A model generated the notes under the pieces. It was given only the letters and a program-made list of their open reading frames with translations, was not told the DNA's origin and did no database searches. A DNA stretch of 29,463 nucleotides from JBBRCE01 sp038205115 (GTDB lineage: Bacteria > Planctomycetota > Planctomycetia > Pirellulales > JBBRCE01), in contig JBBRCE010000063.1 in assembly GCA_038205115.1 (NCBI GenBank), forward strand, positions 1 through 29,463, read 5' to 3'. The position numbers were made by a program, and so were the translations under genes. Shown piece after piece: positions 19,687 to 28,057 of this stretch (the first letter of the stretch is position 1; every line of letters starts with the position of its first letter).

Positions 19687-20607
19687 CTATTTCAACGCCT
19701 CGACCGCAGAGCGATAAAACGCCGCTTGTTTTTCAAGTTTGTTCTGCTGGCAAAACTCGGCCAGCGATTGGAAACGTTTTTTCGCGTCCACGCCGGTCGC
19801 AAAGCAAATCTTCGCCAGGCATTCTGGGCAAACTTCGACAGGCTGGCGGTCGGATTCTTCCAGGCTGTTGGACCCGCACATATTGCACTCGTACTTTGTG
19901 CAATGCTGAATCGAAAACATATGCCCTGTTTCATGCGTGGCGGTTTTGAGGGTTCGCAGCAGGCAGGTCGCCAAGGCGTCGACTCCGCCGCGCGGGTCGC
20001 CATTGCGGGCGATCGACCAGACGCCCACCCGATCTTGAAGCGACGCTTGCCCAAACACAAAGTTCCAGCCTTGGCCGGGCCATAGGTCCGTGGCGGTAAA
20101 GGCGATCAGCGCCGCCGCTTCGTCCGGCAATCGCGATTTCAGTAATGGGTCCAAGACATGCGTCGAAAGGATTTGCTGCTTTTGAGTGGCCGCGTTGATG
20201 CGTTGCGCCGAGTCCGGAATCAGCGACAGCGGCAGATCGTCGCGAATCTTAACTTTGCAGCCGAAATAGCGTCCCATGAAATCGGCCGTCAAACTGACGA
20301 TTTTACGTTGCGGCTCGTTGAAATCGCCCAGCGGCTGAATGTATATGATTCTGCGTTTGCCGCGCGGCATGACGGGGTCGCTACGCACGTACTCGGCAAA
20401 CGATTGGCCGGCTTCTTTGTGCTGATCCAACCACTCGCCGGCTTGCGGTTTGCCCAGTGGCCTGTGCAGCGGCTTGAGTTTTTCGATCATCGTCTGATAA
20501 GGCTTCAGGTCCGGCGGCGCGGATCGCAGCGCACCAATCCCAATCGCCAAAATTCCTACCAACAGCACGATCGGCAGCGTCAGAAACGTCCAGCCATTTT
20601 TGATCAT
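19687..20607 (-). CDS. Membrane-anchored archaemetzincin-type zinc metalloprotease
   Basis: The zinc site reads HETGHMFSIQHC (H225, E226, H229, H235, C236), followed by C241, M243 and a CPEC pair (C260/C263). This matches the archaemetzincin pattern of an HExxH zinc site, a third His, and a four-cysteine structural zinc site. Segments such as FTATDLWPG, WNFVFGQASLQDRVGVWS and GSNSLEESDR are close to animal AMZ1/AMZ2 by eye. Unlike short archaeal AmzA, the protein carries an N-terminal hydrophobic anchor (residues about 6-26). The usual Gly before the third His is Ser232. Length is 306 aa from ATG 20607, chosen because AGGTGA lies 6 nt upstream; ATG 20613 would place that site too close. The natural substrate is unknown. 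Confidence 0.88.
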   Translation of the reverse strand: MIKNGWTFLTLPIVLLVGILAIGIGALRSAPPDLKPYQTMIEKLKPLHRPLGKPQAGEWLDQHKEAGQSFAEYVRSDPVMPRGKRRIIYIQPLGDFNEPQRKIVSLTADFMGRYFGCKVKIRDDLPLSLIPDSAQRINAATQKQQILSTHVLDPLLKSRLPDEAAALIAFTATDLWPGQGWNFVFGQASLQDRVGVWSIARNGDPRGGVDALATCLLRTLKTATHETGHMFSIQHCTKYECNMCGSNSLEESDRQPVEVCPECLAKICFATGVDAKKRFQSLAEFCQQNKLEKQAAFYRSAVEALK

Positions 20608-20798
20608 TACCATTCACCTGTGCGCTGAGGTCGGTGCCGATTTCCCTTGCGGCAATCGATCATACGCCAACCACGCGCCAAGTGGCAACGGATTTGCTCA
20701 AGCTATGGGCTGGGCTGCCGCGTCGGTCCGGCGCGGATTGTGGTTAGAATGGACGTCGGCAAACACCAGTCAACCGGGCCTCAGTAAGCACGAGTCAA

Positions 20799-21971
20799 AT
20801 GTCGGAAGTTGGCATCGAAGCGATTATCCGAGCCATTCATACGCAGCCCATCCGGTTGCTACTGGCAATCACCGGCGGCGGCAGCCGGGCGATTGCCGAA
20901 TTGCTGGAAGTTCCGGGCGGATCGAGCTGTTTGATCGAGGCGATCGTGCCTTACTCGGCTGCTGCGTTGCACGAATACCTGGGCGCTGTGCCGGAAAAAT
21001 ACGTTGCCGCCGGCACGGCGCGGTCTATGGCCGCGGCCGGTTTCCGAAGAGCGCGCCGGCTTGTGGAAGTCGAAGCTCGCCGCGAATCCGATAGCGTGGC
21101 CTGTATCGCCGCGACGAGTTCGCTGGCAACCGACCGGCCCAAGCTGGGCGAACATCGCGTGCATCTCGCGTGGCAAACGGCCGGCACAACATTGCAGTGG
21201 TCGCTGGTGTTCAACAAAGGCGCGCGCACACGCCGTCAAGAAGAGCAGCTCGTGGCGGCAATCATCCTCAACCAGATTGCCGCGGCCACCGGCATTGAAC
21301 TGCGGTTGCCCATCAACTTGCTGCCGGGTGAACAAGCCCACGAAGATCGGTTTGACGCACCGTCGAGTTGGCGTCGGCTGCTGCTCGGCGAATCGAATTT
21401 GGCAACCGCCGGAGAAATGGCGGCAATGGGCGGTGCCGCTTGGCCCGGCGAGCGCGCGCTGATTTTTTCCGGCGCTTTCAATCCGCTCCACCACGGGCAT
21501 CGGCAAATGGCCGATATCGCCCTCCGGCGGTATGCGTTGCCCTTGATTTACGAAATCTGCGTTCAAAACGTCGATAAGCCGCCGCTCGACTTTCTGGAAA
21601 TGCGAAATCGCGCGCGGCAATTCGAATCGCTCGGTCCACCGCTAGTCTTCACGCGGGCCGCGACGTTCGTAGATAAGTCAGCAATCTTTCCGAATTCGAT
21701 TTTCGCCGTCGGCGTCGATACCGTGGCGCGAATTGCCGAACCGCGCTACTACGCCAGCGCCGCGGCGCGCGATCAGGCGCTGGTGGACATCGCCCACCGC
21801 GGCTGCCGATTTTTAGTCTTCGGCCGCATGCACGACGGGCAATTTCGCACGCTGCGGCAGCTTGAACTGCCTGCCGCGCTCGCCGCGCTTTGCGACGAGG
21901 TGCCGGCCCAGGAGTTCCGCGTGGATCAGTCGTCTACCGAACTTCGTGTGCAAACTTCCGCCGGCGAGTGA
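20799..21971 (+). CDS. Fusion of CinA C-terminal-like domain and cytidylyltransferase-fold (NMNAT-like) domain
   Basis: Residues about 5-170 follow the CinA C-terminal/PncC (nicotinamide-nucleotide amidase) layout: a VPGGSS turn, PYSAAALHEYLG, a helix with A.G.ARSMAAAGF, and ACIAATSSLATD...GEHRVHLAW. The usual ESCTGG motif, which carries the amidase serine, is replaced by AITGGGS. Residues about 220-375 form a nucleotidyltransferase domain with the signature FSGAFNPLHHGH (F223-H234, HxGH at 231-234), as in NadD/NadM-type adenylyltransferases. The two activities are consecutive steps in pyridine nucleotide recycling, so a role in NAD salvage is plausible but not shown. The 390-aa gene is convergent with tsaE (30-nt gap). 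A TAGAAT box lies at 20745-20750, without a good -35. Confidence 0.8.
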   Translation: MSEVGIEAIIRAIHTQPIRLLLAITGGGSRAIAELLEVPGGSSCLIEAIVPYSAAALHEYLGAVPEKYVAAGTARSMAAAGFRRARRLVEVEARRESDSVACIAATSSLATDRPKLGEHRVHLAWQTAGTTLQWSLVFNKGARTRRQEEQLVAAIILNQIAAATGIELRLPINLLPGEQAHEDRFDAPSSWRRLLLGESNLATAGEMAAMGGAAWPGERALIFSGAFNPLHHGHRQMADIALRRYALPLIYEICVQNVDKPPLDFLEMRNRARQFESLGPPLVFTRAATFVDKSAIFPNSIFAVGVDTVARIAEPRYYASAAARDQALVDIAHRGCRFLVFGRMHDGQFRTLRQLELPAALAALCDEVPAQEFRVDQSSTELRVQTSAGE

Positions 21972-22001
21972 CGATCGCGCGGTGTTCGCCTGCGACTGTA
22001 T

Positions 22002-22478
22002 CTAGCGCTGCGCCAACAGCTCCGAGAGTCGTTCGACGGCCGGCTGAAGTTTCGCCCCAACGGCTTCGATGGCAAACCGTCGCGAAAACGGGCCGAGCAC
22101 TTCGATCCGAATCAGCAGGTAATCGACCGGCAAGCAGCGTTCGACTTTGTCCGCCCATTCGACAAACGTCAGGCCCGCCGACTCGAAATACTCGTCGGGA
22201 CCGAGCTGCAGAAACTCGTCGTCGTCCTTGAGGCGGTAAACATCGAAGTGGTAAATCGGGCGTTGGCCCGGATACTCGTGAACCAGCACAAACGTGGGGC
22301 TCACCACCAGGCCTGGCGCCACGCCGCTGGCGGCCGCCACGGCTTGCACCAGCCGCGTCTTGCCGGCGCCCAGCGTGCCGCACAGCGCCACCACAGCGCC
22401 GTCCGGCAAACAGCCGGCCAGCGCGTGGCCCAGTGTGGCGGTTTGGTTTTCGTCTTGAGCTTCATAAATGATCGGCAT
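22002..22478 (-). CDS. tsaE: tRNA threonylcarbamoyladenosine biosynthesis ATPase TsaE
   Basis: TsaE is the small ATPase that works with TsaB and TsaD to make the universal t6A37 modification on ANN-decoding tRNAs. The 158-aa length is typical. The Walker A motif GTLGAGKT is at residues 34-41. The family motifs SPTF (60-63), HFDVYR (77-82) and FVEWAD with E107/W108 are all present. ATG 22478 is chosen: GAGGAA lies about 6 nt upstream and only one base separates it from the TGA of thiL, indicating translational coupling. The in-frame extension to 22577 overlaps thiL and lacks family similarity. Confidence 0.95.
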   Translation of the reverse strand: MPIIYEAQDENQTATLGHALAGCLPDGAVVALCGTLGAGKTRLVQAVAAASGVAPGLVVSPTFVLVHEYPGQRPIYHFDVYRLKDDDEFLQLGPDEYFESAGLTFVEWADKVERCLPVDYLLIRIEVLGPFSRRFAIEAVGAKLQPAVERLSELLAQR

Positions 22479-22479
22479 T

Positions 22480-23409
22480 TCAAATTCCTCGGTGTTCCCA
22501 GCCGCGCGGCATGATCGGCTGCCGTGTACCAACAGAATCTTCGGTCCACAGCCCTGGCTGCGAGACAAACCGGCCAATGCAGGTTAGCGGAATATTGGCC
22601 AGCGCGGGATCGGCGAGCATTGCCGGCAACTCGTCGGCAGGCAGCGTCAGTATCAATTCGAAATCTTCGCCGTCGCCCAGCGCGTGATCGAGGGCCGATT
22701 GATCGTCGCCGGCACGCTCGGCCAATTGTCTGGCCGCGGCCGAAATCGGAATACTGTCCAAGTTTAGCAGCGCACCGCAACCACTCCGCTCGCAGAGCTT
22801 GGCCAAATCGAGCGACAGACCATCGCTGACGTCGATGCCGGCCGTTAGCGGATATCGCTGGTAGATTCGCAGCGCCTCATTGACTCGCGGACGGAAATCG
22901 AATTGATGTCCGAGAATACTACCGCCAAAATTGCCCGTGACGATGATCGCTTCGCCCGGAGATGCACCGCTGCGCGTGAGCGGTCCGCGATCGGTGGTTT
23001 CGCCAATAGCGGTGATGCTGATCGCCAGCGGGCCGTCCCAAACGTTGGTGTCGCCGCCGGCGATGCAAACGCCAAATTCTTCGGCCAGCGGCAGCAATCC
23101 TTCGAACAACTGCAGCGCGAGTTTCAGGCTGTTGTGCCGTGGCAGCGCTAGCGAGACCAGCGCCGCCAGCGGACGGGCAGCCATCGCTGCCAGATCGCTG
23201 AGATTCACAGCCAGCGCTTTGCGGCCGATTCGTCGCGGGTCGTCGTCCGCCACGCGAAAATCAACGCCGTCGTTGAGCATGTCGGTGGTCAGCACGCAAT
23301 CGGCGCGCTGGGCCAATCGCAACACCGCCGCGTCGTCGCCCACGCCCAGCAGCAATTGCGGATGGCGCGGCAATCGAGCGCGCAGCCAGGATATCAGTTC
23401 GGACTCCAT
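22480..23409 (-). CDS. thiL: Thiamine-monophosphate kinase
   Basis: ThiL phosphorylates thiamine monophosphate to the cofactor thiamine diphosphate using ATP. The 309-aa product shows the PurM/AIR-synthase-like ATP-binding layout: GVGDDAAVL (D25-D26), the TTDMLNDGVDF segment, NLSDLAAMAARP, AGGDT, and GIDVSDGLSLDLAKLC. Length and motifs are complete. A possible promoter sits directly upstream, TTGATT (23443-23438) and TAAACT (23421-23416) with a 16-bp spacer, which would give a leaderless mRNA starting at or next to the ATG; no Shine-Dalgarno is present. tsaE follows one base after the stop. Confidence 0.94.
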   Translation of the reverse strand: MESELISWLRARLPRHPQLLLGVGDDAAVLRLAQRADCVLTTDMLNDGVDFRVADDDPRRIGRKALAVNLSDLAAMAARPLAALVSLALPRHNSLKLALQLFEGLLPLAEEFGVCIAGGDTNVWDGPLAISITAIGETTDRGPLTRSGASPGEAIIVTGNFGGSILGHQFDFRPRVNEALRIYQRYPLTAGIDVSDGLSLDLAKLCERSGCGALLNLDSIPISAAARQLAERAGDDQSALDHALGDGEDFELILTLPADELPAMLADPALANIPLTCIGRFVSQPGLWTEDSVGTRQPIMPRGWEHRGI

Positions 23410-23415
23410 GCAGCT

Positions 23416-23443
23416 AGTTTAGCCGCTGATGCCCTGCAATCAA
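23416..23443 (-). promoter_or_regulatory. Candidate promoter for a leaderless thiL-tsaE transcript
   Basis: On the minus strand TTGATT (23443-23438) and TAAACT (23421-23416) are separated by 16 bp. The last -10 base is 6 nt from the A of the thiL ATG (23409), so initiation would fall at the start codon. Matches to consensus are partial (4 of 6 each). Confidence 0.3.
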
Positions 23444-23775
23444 TTGGCGTGGGCATTGGCGGGTGCAATTGCCGTGGTCGTCCGTTTGGCGATTCGCTGT
23501 ACCTGACAGACTTTCTGCCACACCAGGGCGAATCTTCGGCATAGCCTCCCGAAAACCATTAGGCCGCGCTGGATTGGTTGGAAAAATGGTGAAAGTATCG
23601 CTCGATAGCACAGCATCGGCCGCGTATCTCGCTGTCAAAATCGTCGCTGCAAATTCTGAACGCGGCGCTTTCGAACGCGTTGCTAGCAGCAATTCTAGTG
23701 TTGCGGATTTGACCGAATCTCGATACGGTTTGGGTGCAAAACCGCGCGCCTCGATTTTTCTAACTGAACCGTACC
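23444..23775. other. Intergenic stretch between thiL and the LptF/G-type gene
   Basis: This is a divergent gap that should hold the promoter of the permease gene. Open frames cross it on the plus strand but overlap the start of the permease in another frame and show no family character. No hairpin with a T-tract, repeat or RNA gene was recognised. Confidence 0.5.
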
Positions 23776-24957
23776 ATGAAACTGCTGCAGCGTTATGTGC
23801 TAGCCGAAATGCTCAAAGTGTTTCTGGTGGCGCTGACCGTCATTACGCTGATTATGGTGCTGGTGGGCATCTATCGGGTGGCGCACGAACAAGGGCTGGA
23901 GTTCGCCCAGGTCATGCCGCTGATTCCCTATCTGCTGCCGGATGCGTTGCGGTTTGCCATTCCGGGCACCATCCTGTTTGCCGTGTGCAGCGTGTACGGA
24001 CGGCTGGCAGCTACGAACGAACTGGTGGCGATGAAGGCCTTGGGCATTTCGCCTTGGGTGGTGCTTTGGCCAACGTACGTATTTACGTTTTTGCTGAGCA
24101 TTTTTACCGTTTGGATCAACGATCTGGCCGGCTCATGGGGCCACGATGGCATCCAGCGGATCGTGATCAGTGAGGTCGAAGACATCGTTTACAGCATGCT
24201 GCGAACCCAGCGCAATTACACGTCCAAGTCGTTTTCGATCAATATCATTCGGCTCGATGGCAAGACGATGATTTCGCCGGTGATTACATTTAGCGGCGGT
24301 AACGACGCCACGGAAAACACGATCCGCGCCCAAGAGGCGGAACTTCAATCGGACCTGGACGACGGCACGTTGAGCTTTGTCTTCAAGCAAGCTCGGATCG
24401 ATGCCCAAGGCAAGCTCGGCGTTTACGTGCCTTCATACACGATCACCATGCGGTTGGACGAAGCCAGTCGGATGGCAAAATCGACCTCGCCGGCGTTTTT
24501 GCCGATGAATGCGATCCGCGGTCAGGTGATCAAGTATCATCAGAAAATTGACCGCTGCGAACAAGAACTGGCAGCCAAGTCCGCGTTTACGATGGCGTCG
24601 GGCGATTTCAATTCGCTCACCGGCGGCGGGCTGGGTGGCGAAGAAAACGCCATTCGCGAAGCCACGGAATACCTGTATCGGCTGAAGGTCGAACCGCCGC
24701 GGCGCTGGGCAAATGGTTTTAGTTGCCTGTTCTTTGCCATACTCGGCGCGCCAGTGGCCGTGTATCTACGATTCTCGGACTTTCTGTCGAGCTTTTTCGC
24801 CTGCTTCTTGCCGATTCTGTTGCTGTACTATCCGCTACTGATGTATGGCACGAATCAGGCCAAACGCGGCACGCTGCCGCCGGATTGCGTCTGGCTGGGC
24901 AACCTGCTGCTGCTGGGCGCCGGCGCATGGATGTTGCGAAAGATCTTCCGCTACTGA
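23776..24957 (+). CDS. LptF/LptG family permease
   Basis: This inner-membrane protein belongs to the YjgP/YjgQ family, half of the ABC transporter (LptB2FG) that extracts lipopolysaccharide for transport to the outer membrane. The 393-aa protein has hydrophobic segments at about 13-33, 58-75 and 97-117, a long periplasmic beta-jellyroll-like region, and three more at the C-terminus (about 315-392). The loop motif NELVAMKALGIS (residues about 81-92), which couples to LptB, is conserved. LptF and LptG cannot be told apart here, and no partner gene is adjacent. The gene supports a diderm envelope. It is convergent with sdhB. Confidence 0.9.
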   Translation: MKLLQRYVLAEMLKVFLVALTVITLIMVLVGIYRVAHEQGLEFAQVMPLIPYLLPDALRFAIPGTILFAVCSVYGRLAATNELVAMKALGISPWVVLWPTYVFTFLLSIFTVWINDLAGSWGHDGIQRIVISEVEDIVYSMLRTQRNYTSKSFSINIIRLDGKTMISPVITFSGGNDATENTIRAQEAELQSDLDDGTLSFVFKQARIDAQGKLGVYVPSYTITMRLDEASRMAKSTSPAFLPMNAIRGQVIKYHQKIDRCEQELAAKSAFTMASGDFNSLTGGGLGGEENAIREATEYLYRLKVEPPRRWANGFSCLFFAILGAPVAVYLRFSDFLSSFFACFLPILLLYYPLLMYGTNQAKRGTLPPDCVWLGNLLLLGAGAWMLRKIFRY

Positions 24958-25036
24958 TGACAGCACCGGCAACGCCGCACGCCATACGACCGCCTAAGCT
25001 GACGCTGCTGGGGAAGCCGACAAAGCGGGCGGCAAA

Positions 25037-25888
25037 TTAACGATCAAAAAACCGTTTGATGGTGTACACCGTTGCTGCCCGTCCGGCTTGCGCGATGGCG
25101 CGATCGAGCGGAATGTGCTTGGGACAGACCGACACGCAGTTCTGCGCATTGCCGCAGACTTGCACTCCGCCTTCGGCCGTGAGCGCTTCCAAGCGCTCCT
25201 TGGCGTTCAACCTACCGGTGGGATCCTGGTTAAAACGCATCGCCTGCGCGATTGGAGCCGCGCCCAAAAATCCGGCGTCGTAGGCTTTCTTCTGACGACT
25301 CGCATATTGCTCATCGGTTTCGCCGTCGCGCCGCGGCACTTCAATCTTGGCATATTGCGGACAGGCTTCCATGCAGCAGCCGCAACTGATGCATTCGGTC
25401 ACCGGGTAAATGGCTTGCTGGGCCTCGGGCGCTTGCCGCGGACCCGCGCCCATGTCGTAATAACCATCCACGTTGACCCAGGCCTTGACCTTCTGCAACG
25501 AACGGAACAAACGGCCGCGATCGACCACCAAATCTCGAACCACCGGATATTTGGTCATCGGCCGCAATTCGATTTCGCCGGGCTGCTCGGCCAGCAATTT
25601 ATCGACCAGCGCCGTGCAGGCCATTTGCGTGCGTCCGTTGACCAGCATGGTACATGAGCCACAAACTTCTTCCAGGCAGTTGCAATCCCAGGCCACCGGT
25701 GCCACCGGCTGCTCGTCGGCCGTTTTGGCTTGCGCCGCAATGGTTTGCAGCACGCTGATCACGTTCATGTCGCGCACATATGGCACGCGGTGACGTTCCC
25801 AGTAGCTGGGACCGTCCGGCGAATCTTGCCGCAGAACGCGAACTTCGAACGTGCGATGCGAGACGGGAGTGCGATGAGCGTCGGTCAT
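25037..25888 (-). CDS. sdhB: Succinate dehydrogenase iron-sulfur subunit
   Basis: This subunit carries electrons from the flavoprotein to quinone in complex II. The 283-aa product has the [2Fe-2S] cysteines C71, C76, C79 and C91 in its N-terminal ferredoxin-like domain. The C-terminal clusters are CxxCxxCxxxCP (C164, C167, C170, C174) and CxxxxxCxxxCP (C243, C249, C253) for the [3Fe-4S]/[4Fe-4S] centres. It is the last gene of the minus-strand operon sdhC-sdhA-sdhB, 64 nt after sdhA. ATG 25888 has no clear Shine-Dalgarno. Confidence 0.95.
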   Translation of the reverse strand: MTDAHRTPVSHRTFEVRVLRQDSPDGPSYWERHRVPYVRDMNVISVLQTIAAQAKTADEQPVAPVAWDCNCLEEVCGSCTMLVNGRTQMACTALVDKLLAEQPGEIELRPMTKYPVVRDLVVDRGRLFRSLQKVKAWVNVDGYYDMGAGPRQAPEAQQAIYPVTECISCGCCMEACPQYAKIEVPRRDGETDEQYASRQKKAYDAGFLGAAPIAQAMRFNQDPTGRLNAKERLEALTAEGGVQVCGNAQNCVSVCPKHIPLDRAIAQAGRAATVYTIKRFFDR

Positions 25889-25952
25889 GATTCAACGATC
25901 TGTGCAGGCGACGAAGAGTTGCTACTTGATAACCGATTTTGGCAAGGCGATT

Positions 25953-27938
25953 TTAACTCGCGGTTGCCGTTTGCTTGACAAGCGACGCTTTGGCCGCCGC
26001 GCGTTTATTCCAGACGTCTTCAATGACTTCCGCGCCAACCAAGCCATACATGCGGGGCCGCGGAGGAATCAACGTGGTGTCCACGTCTTCATAGCTCAAC
26101 TTGGGTTGGCCATCCGCACCCACCGTGGCAATCGTCGACTTCAACCACTTGCTGGTATTCGCTTCGAACCGATCGCACCAAGCTTCCGCCGCTTTGACGC
26201 GTTCGGTCGGGTCGGTCACTGTAATGCCAGGCATTTCGAATTCCGGCTTGTAGTGCGCGCCGCGGCATTCATCGCGGGCAATGGCGCCCATCAAGATCGT
26301 TTTGGCCAGCGGAATCATATCGCGCAGCGACTTTGTGAACACCACGTTTTGATTGGTCCAGTTGCCGGTATCGGAAAGCGAACAGCGATCGGCCCGCTGC
26401 TGCAAATCGTCAACTTTACTGAGCGCAGCGATCATCTCGTGATTCTCGCGGACCACCGTGGCCGTGCGGGTCATCACCGCGCCAAGTTCCTGGTGAATCA
26501 AATACGGATTTTCGCCGCCGCCGGGTCGCCGCAGCAATTGATCGTGCGCGTCTTGATGCCGTTTGCGTTCGCGTTCAAACAGCGCCGGACTCTGCTCGCC
26601 AGCCGCGCCGCCTTGAAGCGACTTGAGCGTGCTGGCGACACTGGGCGCCACGATCAAACCGCTGAAAATGCAACTCAGCAGCGAGTTCGCGCCCAAGCGG
26701 TTGGCGCCGTGATATTGGTAGTCGCACTCGCCAATCGCATACAGCCCCGGGAGGTTGGTTTGCTGGTTGCGTGGCGAGCCGAGCAGCAAACCGCCGTTTG
26801 CGCTGCGTTCATAATCGGCCCACAGTCCACCCATCGAGTAATGCACGGCCGGAAAGATTTTCATCGGCACGTCGCGCGGATCGACGCCTTGAAATTTTTC
26901 GTAAATCGCCAGAATGCCGCCGAGCTTAACATCCAGCGTCGCCCGCGGAATGTGCGTCAAGTCGAGATACACACAGAGCCGATCGGCTTCGACGCTCAAA
27001 CCGTCTTTGGTGCAAACGCTAAAGATTTCTCGCGTGGCAATGTCTCGCGGCACGAGGTTGCCATACTTGGGATAGCGTTCTTCTAGAAAGTAATATCGCT
27101 CGGCCTCGGGAATTTGCTTAGGATCGCGCGGATCGTGCGGCTTGCGCGGCACCCAGACGCGGCCGCCTTCGCCCCGGGCGCTTTCGCTCATCAGACGCAA
27201 TTTATCCGCGCCTGGCACCGCAGTGGGGTGAACTTGGATGAATTCGGCGTTGCCGTACTTGGCACCGGCCCGAAACGCGCGACTTGCGGCGCTGCCGGTG
27301 CAAACCATCGACATCGTCGATCGGCCGTAGATCAGCCCGTTGCCGCCGGAAGCGATGATCACCGCATCGGCCGGAAACGCGCGAATTTGCATCGTCACCA
27401 AGTCCTGGCCCACGCAACCGCGGCAGCGACCGTTATCGTCGAGAATCGGCCCCAGAAAGTCCCAGAATTCGTACTTGGTGATTCGCCCTTCGGTTTCCCA
27501 GCGACGCACTTGTTCGTCCAGCGCGTACAGCAATTGCTGCCCGGTGGTAGCCCCGGCGAATGCGGTGCGTTTGAAAAGTGTGCCGCCAAACCGGCGTTGG
27601 TCGCGGAAGCCTTCTGGCGTGCGATTGAACGGCACGCCCAGACGGTCCATCAAGTCGATGATTCGCGGCCCCCACTCGGTCATTTCCTTGACCGGCGGTT
27701 GATGCTGCAAGAAGTCGCCGCCGTAAACAGTATCGTCAAAGTGCTTCCACTCATTGTCGCCCTGCTGACGCGTGACGGCGTTAACGCTATTGATTCCGCC
27801 CTGAGCGCAAACGCTGTGCGAGCGTTTGACTGGCGTGAGGCTCATCAAATCGACATCGATGCCCGAATCGGCCAATTGCATGGCCGCGGCCAGTCCGGCC
27901 AATCCGCCCCCGACAACCATCACCCGCTGTTTCGCCAT
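25953..27938 (-). CDS. sdhA: Succinate dehydrogenase flavoprotein subunit
   Basis: This FAD-containing subunit oxidises succinate to fumarate. The 661-aa protein starts with the dinucleotide motif GGGLAG (residues 10-15) and has the FAD-attaching His in RSHSVCAQGGIN (H41). Substrate-site segments are recognisable: FIQVHPTAVPG, ESARGEGGRVW, RDIATRE, and HYSMGGLW. The length and the order of genes resemble the Bacillus/epsilonproteobacterial type-B enzymes that pair with a five-helix diheme cytochrome b. ATG 27938 is preceded by GCAGGA at about 7 nt. It sits between sdhC and sdhB. Confidence 0.97.
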   Translation of the reverse strand: MAKQRVMVVGGGLAGLAAAMQLADSGIDVDLMSLTPVKRSHSVCAQGGINSVNAVTRQQGDNEWKHFDDTVYGGDFLQHQPPVKEMTEWGPRIIDLMDRLGVPFNRTPEGFRDQRRFGGTLFKRTAFAGATTGQQLLYALDEQVRRWETEGRITKYEFWDFLGPILDDNGRCRGCVGQDLVTMQIRAFPADAVIIASGGNGLIYGRSTMSMVCTGSAASRAFRAGAKYGNAEFIQVHPTAVPGADKLRLMSESARGEGGRVWVPRKPHDPRDPKQIPEAERYYFLEERYPKYGNLVPRDIATREIFSVCTKDGLSVEADRLCVYLDLTHIPRATLDVKLGGILAIYEKFQGVDPRDVPMKIFPAVHYSMGGLWADYERSANGGLLLGSPRNQQTNLPGLYAIGECDYQYHGANRLGANSLLSCIFSGLIVAPSVASTLKSLQGGAAGEQSPALFERERKRHQDAHDQLLRRPGGGENPYLIHQELGAVMTRTATVVRENHEMIAALSKVDDLQQRADRCSLSDTGNWTNQNVVFTKSLRDMIPLAKTILMGAIARDECRGAHYKPEFEMPGITVTDPTERVKAAEAWCDRFEANTSKWLKSTIATVGADGQPKLSYEDVDTTLIPPRPRMYGLVGAEVIEDVWNKRAAAKASLVKQTATAS

Positions 27939-28057
27939 GCCAATTCCTGCTGCCGTTGACTTTGTAGGTTTCTTAAAACGCGGCGTCGATCTGCACTGCG
28001 TTGCAAATTCGTCCTGAGGCGTCGATCAGCGCTGCGTGGACATTTGCGGTTGCGGCG

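Noticed and set aside
23463..24173. 236-codon plus-strand frame overlapping the LptF/G-type gene
   Set aside because: Most of it is the permease read in another frame; its N-terminal part shows no conserved character.
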